Both the position numbers and the translations under genes were made by a program. This document shows positions 1-7,237 of a DNA stretch of 17,733 bases, piece by piece (position 1 is the first letter of the stretch; each line of letters begins with the position of its first letter). The DNA is from an uncultured Eubacteriales bacterium. GTDB taxonomy: Bacteria > Bacillota > Clostridia > Christensenellales > Christensenellaceae. The notes beneath the pieces are model-generated. The model worked only from the letters and a program-made list of their open reading frames with translations. It searched no databases and was not told where the DNA came from. The DNA lies in the NCBI GenBank assembly GCA_902782475.1, contig CACZNR010000111.1, positions 1-17,733 of the forward strand, read 5' to 3'.

Positions 1-6
1 CCTCCT
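1..6 (-). promoter_or_regulatory. Shine-Dalgarno site of a gene beyond the left edge
   Basis: Read on the minus strand, the last bases of the window are AGGAGG, a perfect ribosome binding site, about 5 bases after the U-tract of the T-box terminator. The start codon should lie within about 10 bases outside the window. The gene is therefore the T-box-controlled gene, but its identity cannot be seen. Confidence 0.85.
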
Positions 7-10
7 AATA

Positions 11-265
11 CATAAAAAAACGCCCCTTTGTATACAAAGGGACGAAATTATTCCGCGGTACCACCCAATTTGGCGCATCCATAAGCACCCAGATATCCAT
101 AAAGGATAAATAAGCTCTCGAGTCTCTAACGGGACCAGTCGTAAACTCTTACTCAGTATTTCAGAGTTTCAGCTCCAAAGGGATACATGTTCTTCAAGAT
201 AACGATACATCACACCTTACGTACCTCTCTTTGATATCTTCACCAAAGAACAACTGTCTTTATCA
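11..265 (-). promoter_or_regulatory. T-box riboswitch leader (tRNA-sensing), amino acid probably one with an A73 tRNA
   Basis: The minus strand carries the T-box signature GGGTGGTACCGCGGAA (51-66), followed by a terminator hairpin (21-44, ten pairs around a TATA loop) and a T-run (14-20). The CGTCCC at the 5' arm of the terminator can pair with the T-box GGG to form the antiterminator. Upstream is a recognisable Stem I: nested helices GTTCTT/AAGAAC and AAGATA/TATCTT, the AGAGAG element with a GGTAC/GTATC apical hairpin, and the conserved CTTTGGAGCTG segment. The antiterminator bulge reads UGGU, which pairs with a tRNA ending in ACCA (discriminator A). The 3' side of the specifier loop reads ATGTATCC, so AUC (Ile), AUG (Met), GUA (Val) and UAU (Tyr) are all possible. 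The discriminator argues against UGU (Cys) and UCC (Ser). The regulated gene, probably an aminoacyl-tRNA synthetase or amino-acid gene, is off the left edge. Confidence 0.93.
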
Positions 266-290
266 ACGCTTGAATATCAAATTTTGTCTA

Positions 291-319
291 ATATTAACAC
301 CCTGTTTTTTTATTGTCAA
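291..319 (-). promoter_or_regulatory. Sigma-A-type promoter of the left T-box leader
   Basis: On the minus strand, TTGACA (314-319) and TAATAT (291-296) are separated by exactly 17 bases. The predicted start, near 284, lies about 20 bases before the first helix of T-box Stem I. The promoter sits just after the stop codon of the lipoprotein gene, so the leader has its own transcription start. Confidence 0.85.
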
Positions 320-328
320 GAAAAAAAC

Positions 329-802
329 TTACAGCTCTATCTCCTCGCTCTGGAAGAAAATGATATTCTCCGTCCTGTCCCAGATGAGATTGCTTCCTGT
401 GACATTCTGGAAAAGCCTGCCATATGCATCCCTGACTTCAGAAGGCTGTCTGCCTGTGCTAGGTGAAGCAGTGACACTTACGTACACCTTTTTACCCTTC
501 CATTCTGCTTTCTTTTCTATCTCCATCTTAACGGTCTTTCCTGTGATGGAATAGTTCTCAGAATAAAGCTTTTCACCATCATATGCATATACTGCAACTT
601 CTGTAACAGTACCTGTGATCAGATCGTTCTCAAAGATGACGGTGATCTTGTCATCAGAATTCTCTACCTGCAGCGTACCGGTCACCTCATAGGTCGTTGC
701 CCCTTCTTCAGGCAGATGCCTTGAAACAGGCTTGTTTGAAGAGCATGCACATAATCCAAACAGAAGTGCAAGACATACAACTGTGATTACTATCTTTTTC
801 AT
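329..802 (-). CDS. Small putative lipoprotein, function unknown
   Basis: This encodes a 157-residue protein with a short basic N-terminus (MKK), a hydrophobic signal segment (residues 4-17) and a lipobox L-C-A-C with the lipidated cysteine at about position 20. It is therefore predicted to be anchored on the outer face of the membrane. The mature part is about 137 residues, looks rich in beta-strands and charged residues, and has no other cysteine. I recognise no family or catalytic motif. It starts 12 bases after the LytR-CpsA-Psr gene and has a modest AGGTGG ribosome binding site, so the two are very probably cotranscribed. A role at the cell wall beside the LCP enzyme is inference from context only. 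No clear terminator hairpin follows the TAA stop. Confidence 0.85.
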   Translation of the reverse strand: MKKIVITVVCLALLFGLCACSSNKPVSRHLPEEGATTYEVTGTLQVENSDDKITVIFENDLITGTVTEVAVYAYDGEKLYSENYSITGKTVKMEIEKKAEWKGKKVYVSVTASPSTGRQPSEVRDAYGRLFQNVTGSNLIWDRTENIIFFQSEEIEL

Positions 803-814
803 ATTCCCACCTTA

Positions 815-1894
815 TCAGTTTTCGCTTGCCTTATAGAAGTGTTCAAGGGTAAACTTATAAAGATCATCCATGTCAGCGATGTCATAGTAGATACCATCGA
901 TCATCTGTCCTGACACCTTTACTCTGTACTGTGTTATACCTGTATCCATGTTGAACCCCTGAATGAAGGAAGCAAGCGCCATGGCTTCATCTAAGGTAAC
1001 ATTGGTATTCATATACTTTGTGACCTGAGGATAGAGCTTGGTGACCATGTTGATAGCACCCTGACTCTTTGCCTTCTTTGCTATAGCAAGAAGCAGTTCC
1101 TGCTGTCTGGTATCTCTTCCCTGAACTCCACCGCCGTCCTGTTTTCTCTTTCTTGTATAGGTATCAACGTTGGCGCTCGTTATGGTGATCTTGTCACCCT
1201 TCTTTCCGAGTTCAGAGATATCTCTGTCCAGTATTACATCAACTCCGCCTACAGCATCGATGAGCTTCGGCATTCCGTCCAGATCTATGGAAGCATAATA
1301 ATCGATATTGATATCCAGTTTTCCGTCAAATGAAAGGAATTCCTTTACACAGTCAACTGCATTCTTGTCTCCGAATCTCTTTGGGCCTCCACCAAATGCA
1401 TATGCTGCATTTATCTTATTTATGGTCCTGGACTTTACCTCACCAGTAGTGTAGTCGAGCTTGTTCATATTGACACGGGTATCCCTTGGGATGGACATCA
1501 TCGTTATAGTCTTATGTTCAAAGTCAAGGGAAACGACTATCATGACATCGCTTCTGGATCCCATATGCTTCTCGTCTCTCTCCTCGCTGGAGTCAAGTCC
1601 AAGGAGAAGTATATTGACGATCTTGTCATCCCTTATGTATTCATGTTCATTGCCTTCATCGTCAACGATGACAGTCTTATGAGTCTCATCGTCCTTTATG
1701 AGCACATCAAGTGGATTTTTACTTATGTTCTTGTATGAGCCGTAAAGATAGATGACTGCTCCTACACAAAGCACAAGCAGAACACATAATGTGATAGATA
1801 TCACTTTTATGGCCGTCTTTCTTCCGCTTTTCTTTTCCTGACGTTCTACTCTGCTTCCTTTTTCAGCTTTTCTCTGTTCTTGTTTTTCTGACAT
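815..1894 (-). CDS. LytR-CpsA-Psr (LCP) family cell wall polymer ligase
   Basis: This 359-residue protein has a very basic cytoplasmic tail (1-27), one membrane helix (about 29-51) and an extracellular LCP domain. Family hallmarks visible are GLDSSEE (99-105), SRSDVMIVVSL (113-123; Arg114 and Asp116), SIPRDTR (134-140), KINAAYAFGG (160-169), YASIDLDGMPKLIDAVGGVDV (200-220 region) and GRDTRQQ (259-265). The arginines and aspartates in these motifs bind the pyrophosphate of polyprenyl-linked polymers and Mg2+ in characterised LCP enzymes. The family transfers teichoic acids or polysaccharides from undecaprenyl phosphate to peptidoglycan. Length is normal. The start codon ATG is preceded by AAAGGATC. 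It is first gene of a pair with the lipoprotein. The acceptor polymer cannot be told from sequence. Confidence 0.95.
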   Translation of the reverse strand: MSEKQEQRKAEKGSRVERQEKKSGRKTAIKVISITLCVLLVLCVGAVIYLYGSYKNISKNPLDVLIKDDETHKTVIVDDEGNEHEYIRDDKIVNILLLGLDSSEERDEKHMGSRSDVMIVVSLDFEHKTITMMSIPRDTRVNMNKLDYTTGEVKSRTINKINAAYAFGGGPKRFGDKNAVDCVKEFLSFDGKLDINIDYYASIDLDGMPKLIDAVGGVDVILDRDISELGKKGDKITITSANVDTYTRKRKQDGGGVQGRDTRQQELLLAIAKKAKSQGAINMVTKLYPQVTKYMNTNVTLDEAMALASFIQGFNMDTGITQYRVKVSGQMIDGIYYDIADMDDLYKFTLEHFYKASEN

Positions 1895-1928
1895 TTCGTG
1901 ATCCTTTATCTGTTTGAAATACCCTATA

Positions 1929-1957
1929 AATATACCACTTCTAAAAAGTATTTTAAA
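1929..1957 (-). promoter_or_regulatory. Putative promoter for the LCP-lipoprotein pair
   Basis: On the minus strand, TTTAAA (1952-1957) and TATATT (1929-1934) are spaced by 17 bases, 35 bases upstream of the LCP start codon. The -35 is weak, so the call is tentative. The plus-strand gene on the other side has a TATAAT at 1979-1984 but no good -35 partner. Confidence 0.4.
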
Positions 1958-2029
1958 CCGCGATATACACTGTTAAAATATAATTAACATCCTTTAGAAA
2001 AAGGGGTTTTTAACGGAGGGGATAACGCT

Positions 2030-2404
2030 ATGAAATATGATCTTGCCCATTTCGGGCTTTATGTTAAGGATATTGAAGTTTCAAAACGCTTCTACATGGA
2101 TGTGTTGGGCTTTGAGTTCAAATTCGAGACCGGACCTGAAAGCAAGGTGAAGCTCTGTTTTCTTACTTCAGGCAGCTGTGAGATCGAGCTTATAGAGAAA
2201 AAGGACCTTACCAGGGAAGACGGTCTGTTCGACCATCTGTGTCTCAGGGTGGATGACATAGAAAAGGCTGTGGAGGATCTCAAAAAGCATGGAGTTGAGA
2301 TAACAGGAGAGATCACAACGATGCCTCATGTGTTCAACGGGATAAAGAACATCTTTTTCAGAGGTCCTGACGGAGAACGTCTGGAGTTCAATGAGTTTCT
2401 ATAA
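2030..2404 (+). CDS. VOC superfamily protein (glyoxalase I / lactoylglutathione lyase-like)
   Basis: This 124-residue protein shows the two beta-alpha-beta-beta-beta modules of the vicinal oxygen chelate fold: LAHFGLYVKDIEVSKRFY...LGF in the first half and FDHLCLRVDDIEKAVEDL in the second, ending in GPDGERLEFNE. Candidate metal ligands are His7, Glu51 or Glu53, His69 and Glu119, matching the His/Glu/His/Glu set of glyoxalase I. It may detoxify methylglyoxal, but many VOC proteins of this length act on other substrates (epimerases, resistance proteins), so the substrate is open. The ATG is preceded by GGAGGG at 2015-2020. It stands alone, with a terminator directly behind it. Confidence 0.88.
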   Translation: MKYDLAHFGLYVKDIEVSKRFYMDVLGFEFKFETGPESKVKLCFLTSGSCEIELIEKKDLTREDGLFDHLCLRVDDIEKAVEDLKKHGVEITGEITTMPHVFNGIKNIFFRGPDGERLEFNEFL

Positions 2405-2410
2405 TAAATA

Positions 2411-2437
2411 ACGGCCTGCCTTCGCAGACCGTTTTTT
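2411..2437 (+). terminator. Rho-independent terminator after the VOC gene
   Basis: ACGG-c-CTGC, loop CTTC, then GCAG-a-CCGT followed by TTTTT, beginning 6 bases after the stop codon. The opposite strand has a T-rich but broken tail, so it may also serve the converging radical SAM gene. Confidence 0.85.
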
Positions 2438-2441
2438 CTTC

Positions 2442-3563
2442 TCAGTAGAGTTCTCCAACGTTGTACCCCTTAGGCAATGGTTCCTCCTCCAGGAATTGGA
2501 ATGATTCATCCTCAAGTATGGGAAGGAATGCCTCATAAGGCATCTCAGGAAATTCGCTGCTGTAGGTGCTTGCCCCGAACCAGCTGTCCTCCTGGCTTCT
2601 CAGATTCAGATCTCTTGTGAACTTTGTCATATTCGAGCAGTCGTGTGCTGTAAATGGCATGTTCTGATCCTCTACTTCCTTCATGAACTTTAAAGTGAGC
2701 TCCCTACTCCATATAGGGGAAACATACCCGTGTCTTGTCACATAGATATTCTCACCCATATAGTTGTCTATGTTGTTCGGATTCAGATGAAGCTCCGCAC
2801 AGTTGATGAAATCGAATCCGGTATCGATTATCTTTTCCTTCTTTTTCATGAAAGTCTCAAAGAATTCAGGAGTCATAGGAGTCTCGATCCCTACCATAGG
2901 GATGTATTTCTTTGCGGTCTTCATGTTCTCAATGACATAATCTGCACAGTTAGTTGCTCCGAGATTGAATCTTAATTCATTAAGGCCTGCTTCTCCGAGG
3001 GCTTTAAGATTCTCTTCATTTGCCAGTGTACCATTTGTGTACATGTGCTGGTAAATGCCTGCATCTGCAAACTTCCTTATGAAGGAATAGTATTCCTCTA
3101 TCTCCATGAACGGTTCCAGATATACATATGAGATACCTGTAGGCTTCTTCTGTATGGAGAAAAGAAGGTCTATATCCTTTTCATAGAATTTTGTCCCACC
3201 TATCTCCCACATGCCTTCTCCTATAGGAGGAGTATTGTCTATCTCACCATAGTAATAACAGAACCTGCACTGGATATTGCATGTATGCGTTTTCCTGACT
3301 GCACTGAGACCAGTTCCTGTAAGACATGATCTGCATCCCTTAGGGAATCTCTCATCACTGCCTACGTACCAGGTCCTTCCCATCAGGTTCTTTGGTGCTT
3401 TAAGCTTTTTGAAAAGCTCTTCCTGTCTTTTTTCTTCTGCTCTCTCTATCTGGGCAAGAGTTGCATATACTATCTCCTGCTGCTTTACCAGAAGGTCCTC
3501 GCCTGGAGGAAGCTGTGCAAAAAACCTGAACCAGTTAAGGGCGTCTTTTTTCGAAATCTTCAT
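2442..3563 (-). CDS. Radical SAM protein, specific function unknown
   Basis: This 373-residue protein has the radical SAM cluster motif C-x3-C-x2-C (Cys95, Cys99, Cys102 in CNIQCRFCYYYGE), which binds the 4Fe-4S cluster that cleaves S-adenosylmethionine. Downstream segments such as YTNGTLANEENLKALGEAG and ELRFNLGA fit the radical SAM barrel. The usual GGEP strand is replaced by YLEPFMEIEEY. Two further cysteines precede the motif (KGCRSCLTGTG, Cys77 and Cys80). There is no cysteine-rich C-terminal SPASM-type region, only isolated cysteines. The N-terminal 60 residues are helical and charged. The substrate is unknown. It starts 7 bases after the dehydrogenase-like gene, its GAGG ribosome binding site overlapping that gene's TGA, so the two are probably translationally coupled. 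Confidence 0.88.
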   Translation of the reverse strand: MKISKKDALNWFRFFAQLPPGEDLLVKQQEIVYATLAQIERAEEKRQEELFKKLKAPKNLMGRTWYVGSDERFPKGCRSCLTGTGLSAVRKTHTCNIQCRFCYYYGEIDNTPPIGEGMWEIGGTKFYEKDIDLLFSIQKKPTGISYVYLEPFMEIEEYYSFIRKFADAGIYQHMYTNGTLANEENLKALGEAGLNELRFNLGATNCADYVIENMKTAKKYIPMVGIETPMTPEFFETFMKKKEKIIDTGFDFINCAELHLNPNNIDNYMGENIYVTRHGYVSPIWSRELTLKFMKEVEDQNMPFTAHDCSNMTKFTRDLNLRSQEDSWFGASTYSSEFPEMPYEAFLPILEDESFQFLEEEPLPKGYNVGELY

Positions 3564-3570
3564 AAATACC

Positions 3571-4815
3571 TCACGTCAACAACTCATTTATACTATCTAT
3601 TTCTTTATCATACATATCGTAGTACTGTGAAAGCACGAGCTCATGTAATGTCCGGTCTGTATCATCTGACAGATCCAGTTCACAGAATCTCTCCACCGCC
3701 TTTGATATACCATTCTTTTTTATGTAATCCTGTACTGTCACTGTCCCGGGATCATTCTCATTATAATAATAGAAATAACATGCTATGGCCCTTGAAAGGA
3801 AAAATGGTATCCTTCCTCCCTTTATCACTCCCAGTGCCGGTCCTGTCAGCCTGTCACGCCTTGCCAGTTTTCTTACAGGATCAGCCGCTACCCTGGCACA
3901 TGTATCTATATGTCTTCCAAGTCCGGATTTCTTCTCCTCGGAACCGGATTTCCTGCTGGAAAAGGTCTCGGCTTTTGCTTCATCAGAAAGCTTAAACTCC
4001 TGATCGAACCCAAACTGTGCTTCCCTGGTGCCCAGTACGGTCGCTATATATACTTCATTATCTGCTATAGCATCTGCAGTATACACATATCCCTTTTTAA
4101 GTGCAATACATGAAGTGATAGCTCCTCTGACATTTCCGCACCAGAGCTTATATATTATCCTCTCTCTCATACCGCTTAGAGGTCTTAATGAGACTCCTTC
4201 CGGTATCTCCCCTTTGAATGCCTCCCTGTCCACAGGAAGGTCCGGGGACTCAGCAACACATACACAGTTCCTGTCGATGCTCAACATCTCTTCATTCGGA
4301 TCAGTACCAAGTCTGAAAGTGAGAGCCATCCCGATACCCACATATTTATCGAAATAGTCCATCTCTTCCTGAGTGTCCAGAAATCCTCTGATATATTCAG
4401 AAAAGATCAGGTCCGTATCCCTGTAATTGATGCAGAGTATCACATCAAGTGTGTCATGGATCCCATTTGATACTCTTCTTTTTACCGCTTCCGCCAGGAG
4501 CTTTGAAACATCTTCAAATGCATTTTTGTAAACGTGCACAGTGGCATAATTGACTTTGCAGAGCACATCCGCACACTGTGAAAACTCTTCTTCAGTAGAA
4601 TAGGCTTCGAATCCCTCTATCCTGTACTGACTTATCTGTCCATCGTTTCCGGTAAATTTGAACACTGTGTAATATCCCTGCTCCCTGAGTTCCTTTGCCT
4701 GTCTCAGAGAGTGACAGAGAAAATACATCTTGTATCCCGCCTTACTGAAGAGATCTGCAATATATCCCTTGCCGATCTTTCCTGCACCTATCAGTGCAAC
4801 TTCCTTTTTACCCAT
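3571..4815 (-). CDS. Mannitol-1-phosphate 5-dehydrogenase-like polyol dehydrogenase family protein (divergent)
   Basis: This 414-residue protein begins with a Rossmann nucleotide-binding motif, ALIGAGKIGKGYIADLF (7-23), very like the GAGNIGRGF start of MtlD. The C-terminal half carries the family helical domain, including DPVRKLARRDRLTGPA, which is typical of mannitol dehydrogenases. The expected product of a true MtlD is fructose 6-phosphate from mannitol 1-phosphate with NAD+. The active-site pattern K-x4-N-x2-H is changed: Lys223 and Asn228 remain (KLWCGN), but the histidine position is Gly231. It is also longer than typical MtlD (about 380 residues), with a charged insert around 285-300. 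No mannitol PTS gene lies near, only the radical SAM gene. I therefore give no symbol. The ATG follows GGGAGGAC. A TATAAT at 4850-4855 may be its -10, without a good -35. Confidence 0.85.
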   Translation of the reverse strand: MGKKEVALIGAGKIGKGYIADLFSKAGYKMYFLCHSLRQAKELREQGYYTVFKFTGNDGQISQYRIEGFEAYSTEEEFSQCADVLCKVNYATVHVYKNAFEDVSKLLAEAVKRRVSNGIHDTLDVILCINYRDTDLIFSEYIRGFLDTQEEMDYFDKYVGIGMALTFRLGTDPNEEMLSIDRNCVCVAESPDLPVDREAFKGEIPEGVSLRPLSGMRERIIYKLWCGNVRGAITSCIALKKGYVYTADAIADNEVYIATVLGTREAQFGFDQEFKLSDEAKAETFSSRKSGSEEKKSGLGRHIDTCARVAADPVRKLARRDRLTGPALGVIKGGRIPFFLSRAIACYFYYYNENDPGTVTVQDYIKKNGISKAVERFCELDLSDDTDRTLHELVLSQYYDMYDKEIDSINELLT

Positions 4816-4875
4816 ATGTATGTCCTCCCGATCTCAATTCTCATCCATAATTATACATTATTATTAACAATTCTT

Positions 4876-4904
4876 TTGCATAGTTTTCACCGTCACTGTA
4901 TTAA
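4876..4904 (+). promoter_or_regulatory. Putative promoter of the amidase gene
   Basis: TTGCAT (4876-4881) and TATTAA (4899-4904) are separated by 17 bases, about 24 bases before the chosen start codon. The short leader contains only the ribosome binding site. Confidence 0.5.
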
Positions 4905-4927
4905 AATGAAAATAGGAGATGGTATCT

Positions 4928-5995
4928 ATGAAAAAAACTATAGCCGTAATTGCTTCGATAGTACTCATATTGTTGTCCGGATGCTCAAGGATCTCAACAG
5001 TCAAGGACCCTTCATCACTGAGCAGCTCTTCCGTTGTCTCCCCTGAGGTCTCGGAAAGCATAACTCCTCCGGGATCATCCACTTTTGAGCCATCCGAACC
5101 ATCTGACATATCGTCACAGATATCTTCATCTGTATTGCCTGTTTCAGACCCTGAAATCACATCCCTTCAGAACCTTCTGAAGGAACTTGGATACTTTAGT
5201 GGTGAGATAACGGGACTTATGGATGATGCCACTGTATCCGCCCTTGAACATTTTCAGAAGAATAATGGTATAGATGTCACCGGCAGGTACGACAAAGATA
5301 CGATCGACCTTATAAACAGCGGGAAACTCATACCGAATGAGGAGAAACTGCCTTTAAGTGGTCTCATAATAGGCATCGACCCTGGCCATCAGAGACATGG
5401 CAATTCGGATCTTGAACCTGTTGCTCCCGGTTCTGATGTCATGAAAAAGAAGGTATCCTCCGGCACGCAGGGAAAATGGACAAGAACTCCTGAATGGGAA
5501 GTAAACCTGAAAGTAGGTCTTCGTCTGAAGGAGCTCCTGGAAAATGCAGGTGCAACCGTGATAATCACACATGATTCTCCTGATGTTGATATTTCAAATG
5601 TGGAACGTGCTCAGATGTTCAACGATAATAACACAGATTATGCCCTGAGACTGCATTGCAACGGCAATGCTGACGAAACTCAGCATGGCGCATTCATGCT
5701 GATACCAAAGAACAATCCTTTCTATGAAGATTGTGTCAGAGCAGCTGAAATACTCCTTGAAGAATACTGTACTTCAACCGGCGCATACAATCGTGGACTT
5801 ACCTACAGAAGTGACCAGTCTGGATTTAACTGGTGTGACAGGATGATCATTAACATCGAAATGGGCTATATGTCAAATGAGGAAGAAGATCATAATCTGT
5901 CCGACCCCGATTATCAGGAAAAAATGGCTCAGGGGCTTTTCAAGGGCATACTGAGATACTTTAATGAATACAGGAAGGATCAGACAGAAGAATAA
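4928..5995 (+). CDS. Lipoprotein N-acetylmuramoyl-L-alanine amidase with peptidoglycan-binding domain
   Basis: I place the start at ATG 4928, not the upstream ATG at 4919, because AGGAG at 4914-4918 touches the earlier codon but is 9 bases from this one. The 355-residue product has a lipoprotein signal ending in LLSGC (lipidated Cys19), a Ser/Pro/Glu-rich linker (about 20-75), a PG_binding_1 domain (about 78-133, LQNLLKELGYFSGEITGLMD) and an Amidase_3 catalytic domain (about 146-346). Visible zinc ligands are His154 (IDPGHQ), Glu191 (WEVNLKV) and His243 (LRLHCNG). The catalytic Glu is Glu311 in NIEMGYMSN. It should cleave the bond between N-acetylmuramic acid and L-alanine in the wall while anchored to the membrane. 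All key residues are present. It is divergent from the dehydrogenase gene and appears to be transcribed alone. Confidence 0.93.
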   Translation: MKKTIAVIASIVLILLSGCSRISTVKDPSSLSSSSVVSPEVSESITPPGSSTFEPSEPSDISSQISSSVLPVSDPEITSLQNLLKELGYFSGEITGLMDDATVSALEHFQKNNGIDVTGRYDKDTIDLINSGKLIPNEEKLPLSGLIIGIDPGHQRHGNSDLEPVAPGSDVMKKKVSSGTQGKWTRTPEWEVNLKVGLRLKELLENAGATVIITHDSPDVDISNVERAQMFNDNNTDYALRLHCNGNADETQHGAFMLIPKNNPFYEDCVRAAEILLEEYCTSTGAYNRGLTYRSDQSGFNWCDRMIINIEMGYMSNEEEDHNLSDPDYQEKMAQGLFKGILRYFNEYRKDQTEE

Positions 5996-6038
5996 TTATC
6001 GCTGTAACCATTAAACCATTCATATTCTTCTTCTGATC
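5978..6038. repeat. Long-armed inverted repeat at the end of the amidase gene
   Basis: The arm at 5978-5993, which runs into the stop codon, pairs with 6024-6038 over 15 base pairs with one bulged base and a loop of about 30 bases. No T-run follows on either strand, so it is not a classical terminator. It may still fold at the 3' end of the amidase mRNA. Confidence 0.6.
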
Positions 6039-6064
6039 AAAAACAACCTGTCTTATCTGTTTTA

Positions 6065-7237
6065 TCATTCATGGTGAAGATACTTTTTTGCTACAGACAG
6101 CAGTCTGTCAATTGACTTTTCCGTAGTAAACGGAGCAACCGACACTCTCAGTGTATCATTGAGCGATTTTGAAACATAAACACCTAATTCAGTGAAATAC
6201 CTGTATGCTTCATCACAATCCCCAACTTTTATCAGCATACTGTGGCAGCTGTTCCCATCAGTATATTCAAATGCCGTTTCATAGCCTGCTTCAGTAAGTC
6301 CGTTTCTGATCACATTGAAGCACTCCCTTATATGCTCCATGATGTTTGCCATACCTATGGACAGCAGTCTGTCCAGACCTTTTTCAAGCATATAGATGCC
6401 TATGAAAGGCAATGTCCCTGCTTCCAGTTTTGCTGCACTGAGATCTTTAAAAGTCACTTCCATCGTCTGTCTGTCAAGCGAAGTTCCTGCTGATGCTCCT
6501 GAAAAAACAGGAACAAGTCCTCTGAGCAGTTCATCCCTGACATAGATAAACCCAACTCCTTCAGGCCCCAGCAGTCCCTTATAGCAGCATGCACACATGG
6601 CATCAAAGCGCAGTCTGTTAATGTCTATATCAGTAAAGCCTATGGCCTGTATCACGTCAGATACGGCGTATACGTTTTTATCATGGCAGGCATCTATGAG
6701 TTTTTCAGCATCTATCCTGTACCCGCAGTTGGACTGCACATATGAAAAGACCACCATCCTAGTGTCGTCATCGATGGCATCAATATACTGCTCTGCTGTA
6801 ACGTAATATCCGTTAAGGGGCTCTATCACTTCCACCCTGACTCCCTTTTCACGAAGTCCAAGTACAGGTATAAGAACGGCAACATGTTCAAGGGATGAAA
6901 CTATGACCTTATCGCCCTCTGAAAACTTAAAGCTTTGAAGGATAATGTCCATTCCCTGCGTCGTATTGAGTGTGAAGGCTATATTCCTGCTGTCTGCCCC
7001 TATGAGTCTTCCAAGCTTCTGCCTGGTCCGTTCCACTACTTCTATGGTCCTTCCCTTGCCATTGCCTCCCGCTTTTACCATATCAGGTCTGAGATCCTGC
7101 TTGTCAATCATATACTGTTCCAAAGCTTCTCTGTGGAAATCCGCACCGCAGTTTTCATATGCAATGTCAAAATATGCAAATCTCCTGGTTACAGGAAATT
7201 CCTTTTCAAGGTCTGTGACCCATTTTTCAGAAATCAT
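6065..7237 (-). CDS. Class V aminotransferase family PLP enzyme (not a cysteine desulfurase)
   Basis: This 390-residue fold type I PLP enzyme resembles the SufS/CsdA/isopenicillin N epimerase group. Visible are NTTQGMDIIL (91-100, phosphate region), SSLEHVA with His118 stacking on PLP, SDVIQAIG with Asp194 (pyridine nitrogen) and Gln197, and the Schiff-base lysine in CCYKGLLGPEGVGF (Lys220). The C-terminal loop that holds the catalytic cysteine of SufS-type desulfurases is missing: the chain passes directly from ELGVYVSKSLNDT to LRVSVAPFTTEKSIDRLL. Desulfurase activity is therefore unlikely. A lyase, epimerase, kynureninase-like or aminotransferase role is possible. It overlaps the upstream cyclodeaminase-family gene by 4 bases (ATGA), so the two products probably work on the same amino acid. 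Substrate unknown. Confidence 0.9.
   Translation of the reverse strand: MISEKWVTDLEKEFPVTRRFAYFDIAYENCGADFHREALEQYMIDKQDLRPDMVKAGGNGKGRTIEVVERTRQKLGRLIGADSRNIAFTLNTTQGMDIILQSFKFSEGDKVIVSSLEHVAVLIPVLGLREKGVRVEVIEPLNGYYVTAEQYIDAIDDDTRMVVFSYVQSNCGYRIDAEKLIDACHDKNVYAVSDVIQAIGFTDIDINRLRFDAMCACCYKGLLGPEGVGFIYVRDELLRGLVPVFSGASAGTSLDRQTMEVTFKDLSAAKLEAGTLPFIGIYMLEKGLDRLLSIGMANIMEHIRECFNVIRNGLTEAGYETAFEYTDGNSCHSMLIKVGDCDEAYRYFTELGVYVSKSLNDTLRVSVAPFTTEKSIDRLLSVAKKYLHHE

Noticed and set aside
231..554. 107-residue plus-strand reading frame at the left
   Set aside because: It lies over the T-box leader and its promoter and is antisense to the lipoprotein gene. No ribosome binding site or family feature is seen.
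4919..4927. Upstream ATG as amidase start
   Set aside because: AGGAG directly touches this codon, leaving no spacing. The ATG at 4928 has 9 bases and begins a clean lipoprotein signal (MKK).
4864..5160. 98-residue minus-strand frame, antisense to the amidase start
   Set aside because: Its acidic, repetitive sequence is the mirror of the Ser/Pro-rich linker of the amidase, and it covers that gene's promoter.
6065..7237. Annotation of the class V PLP enzyme as cysteine desulfurase (sufS/csd)
   Set aside because: The loop bearing the catalytic cysteine is absent and no iron-sulfur assembly genes are nearby.
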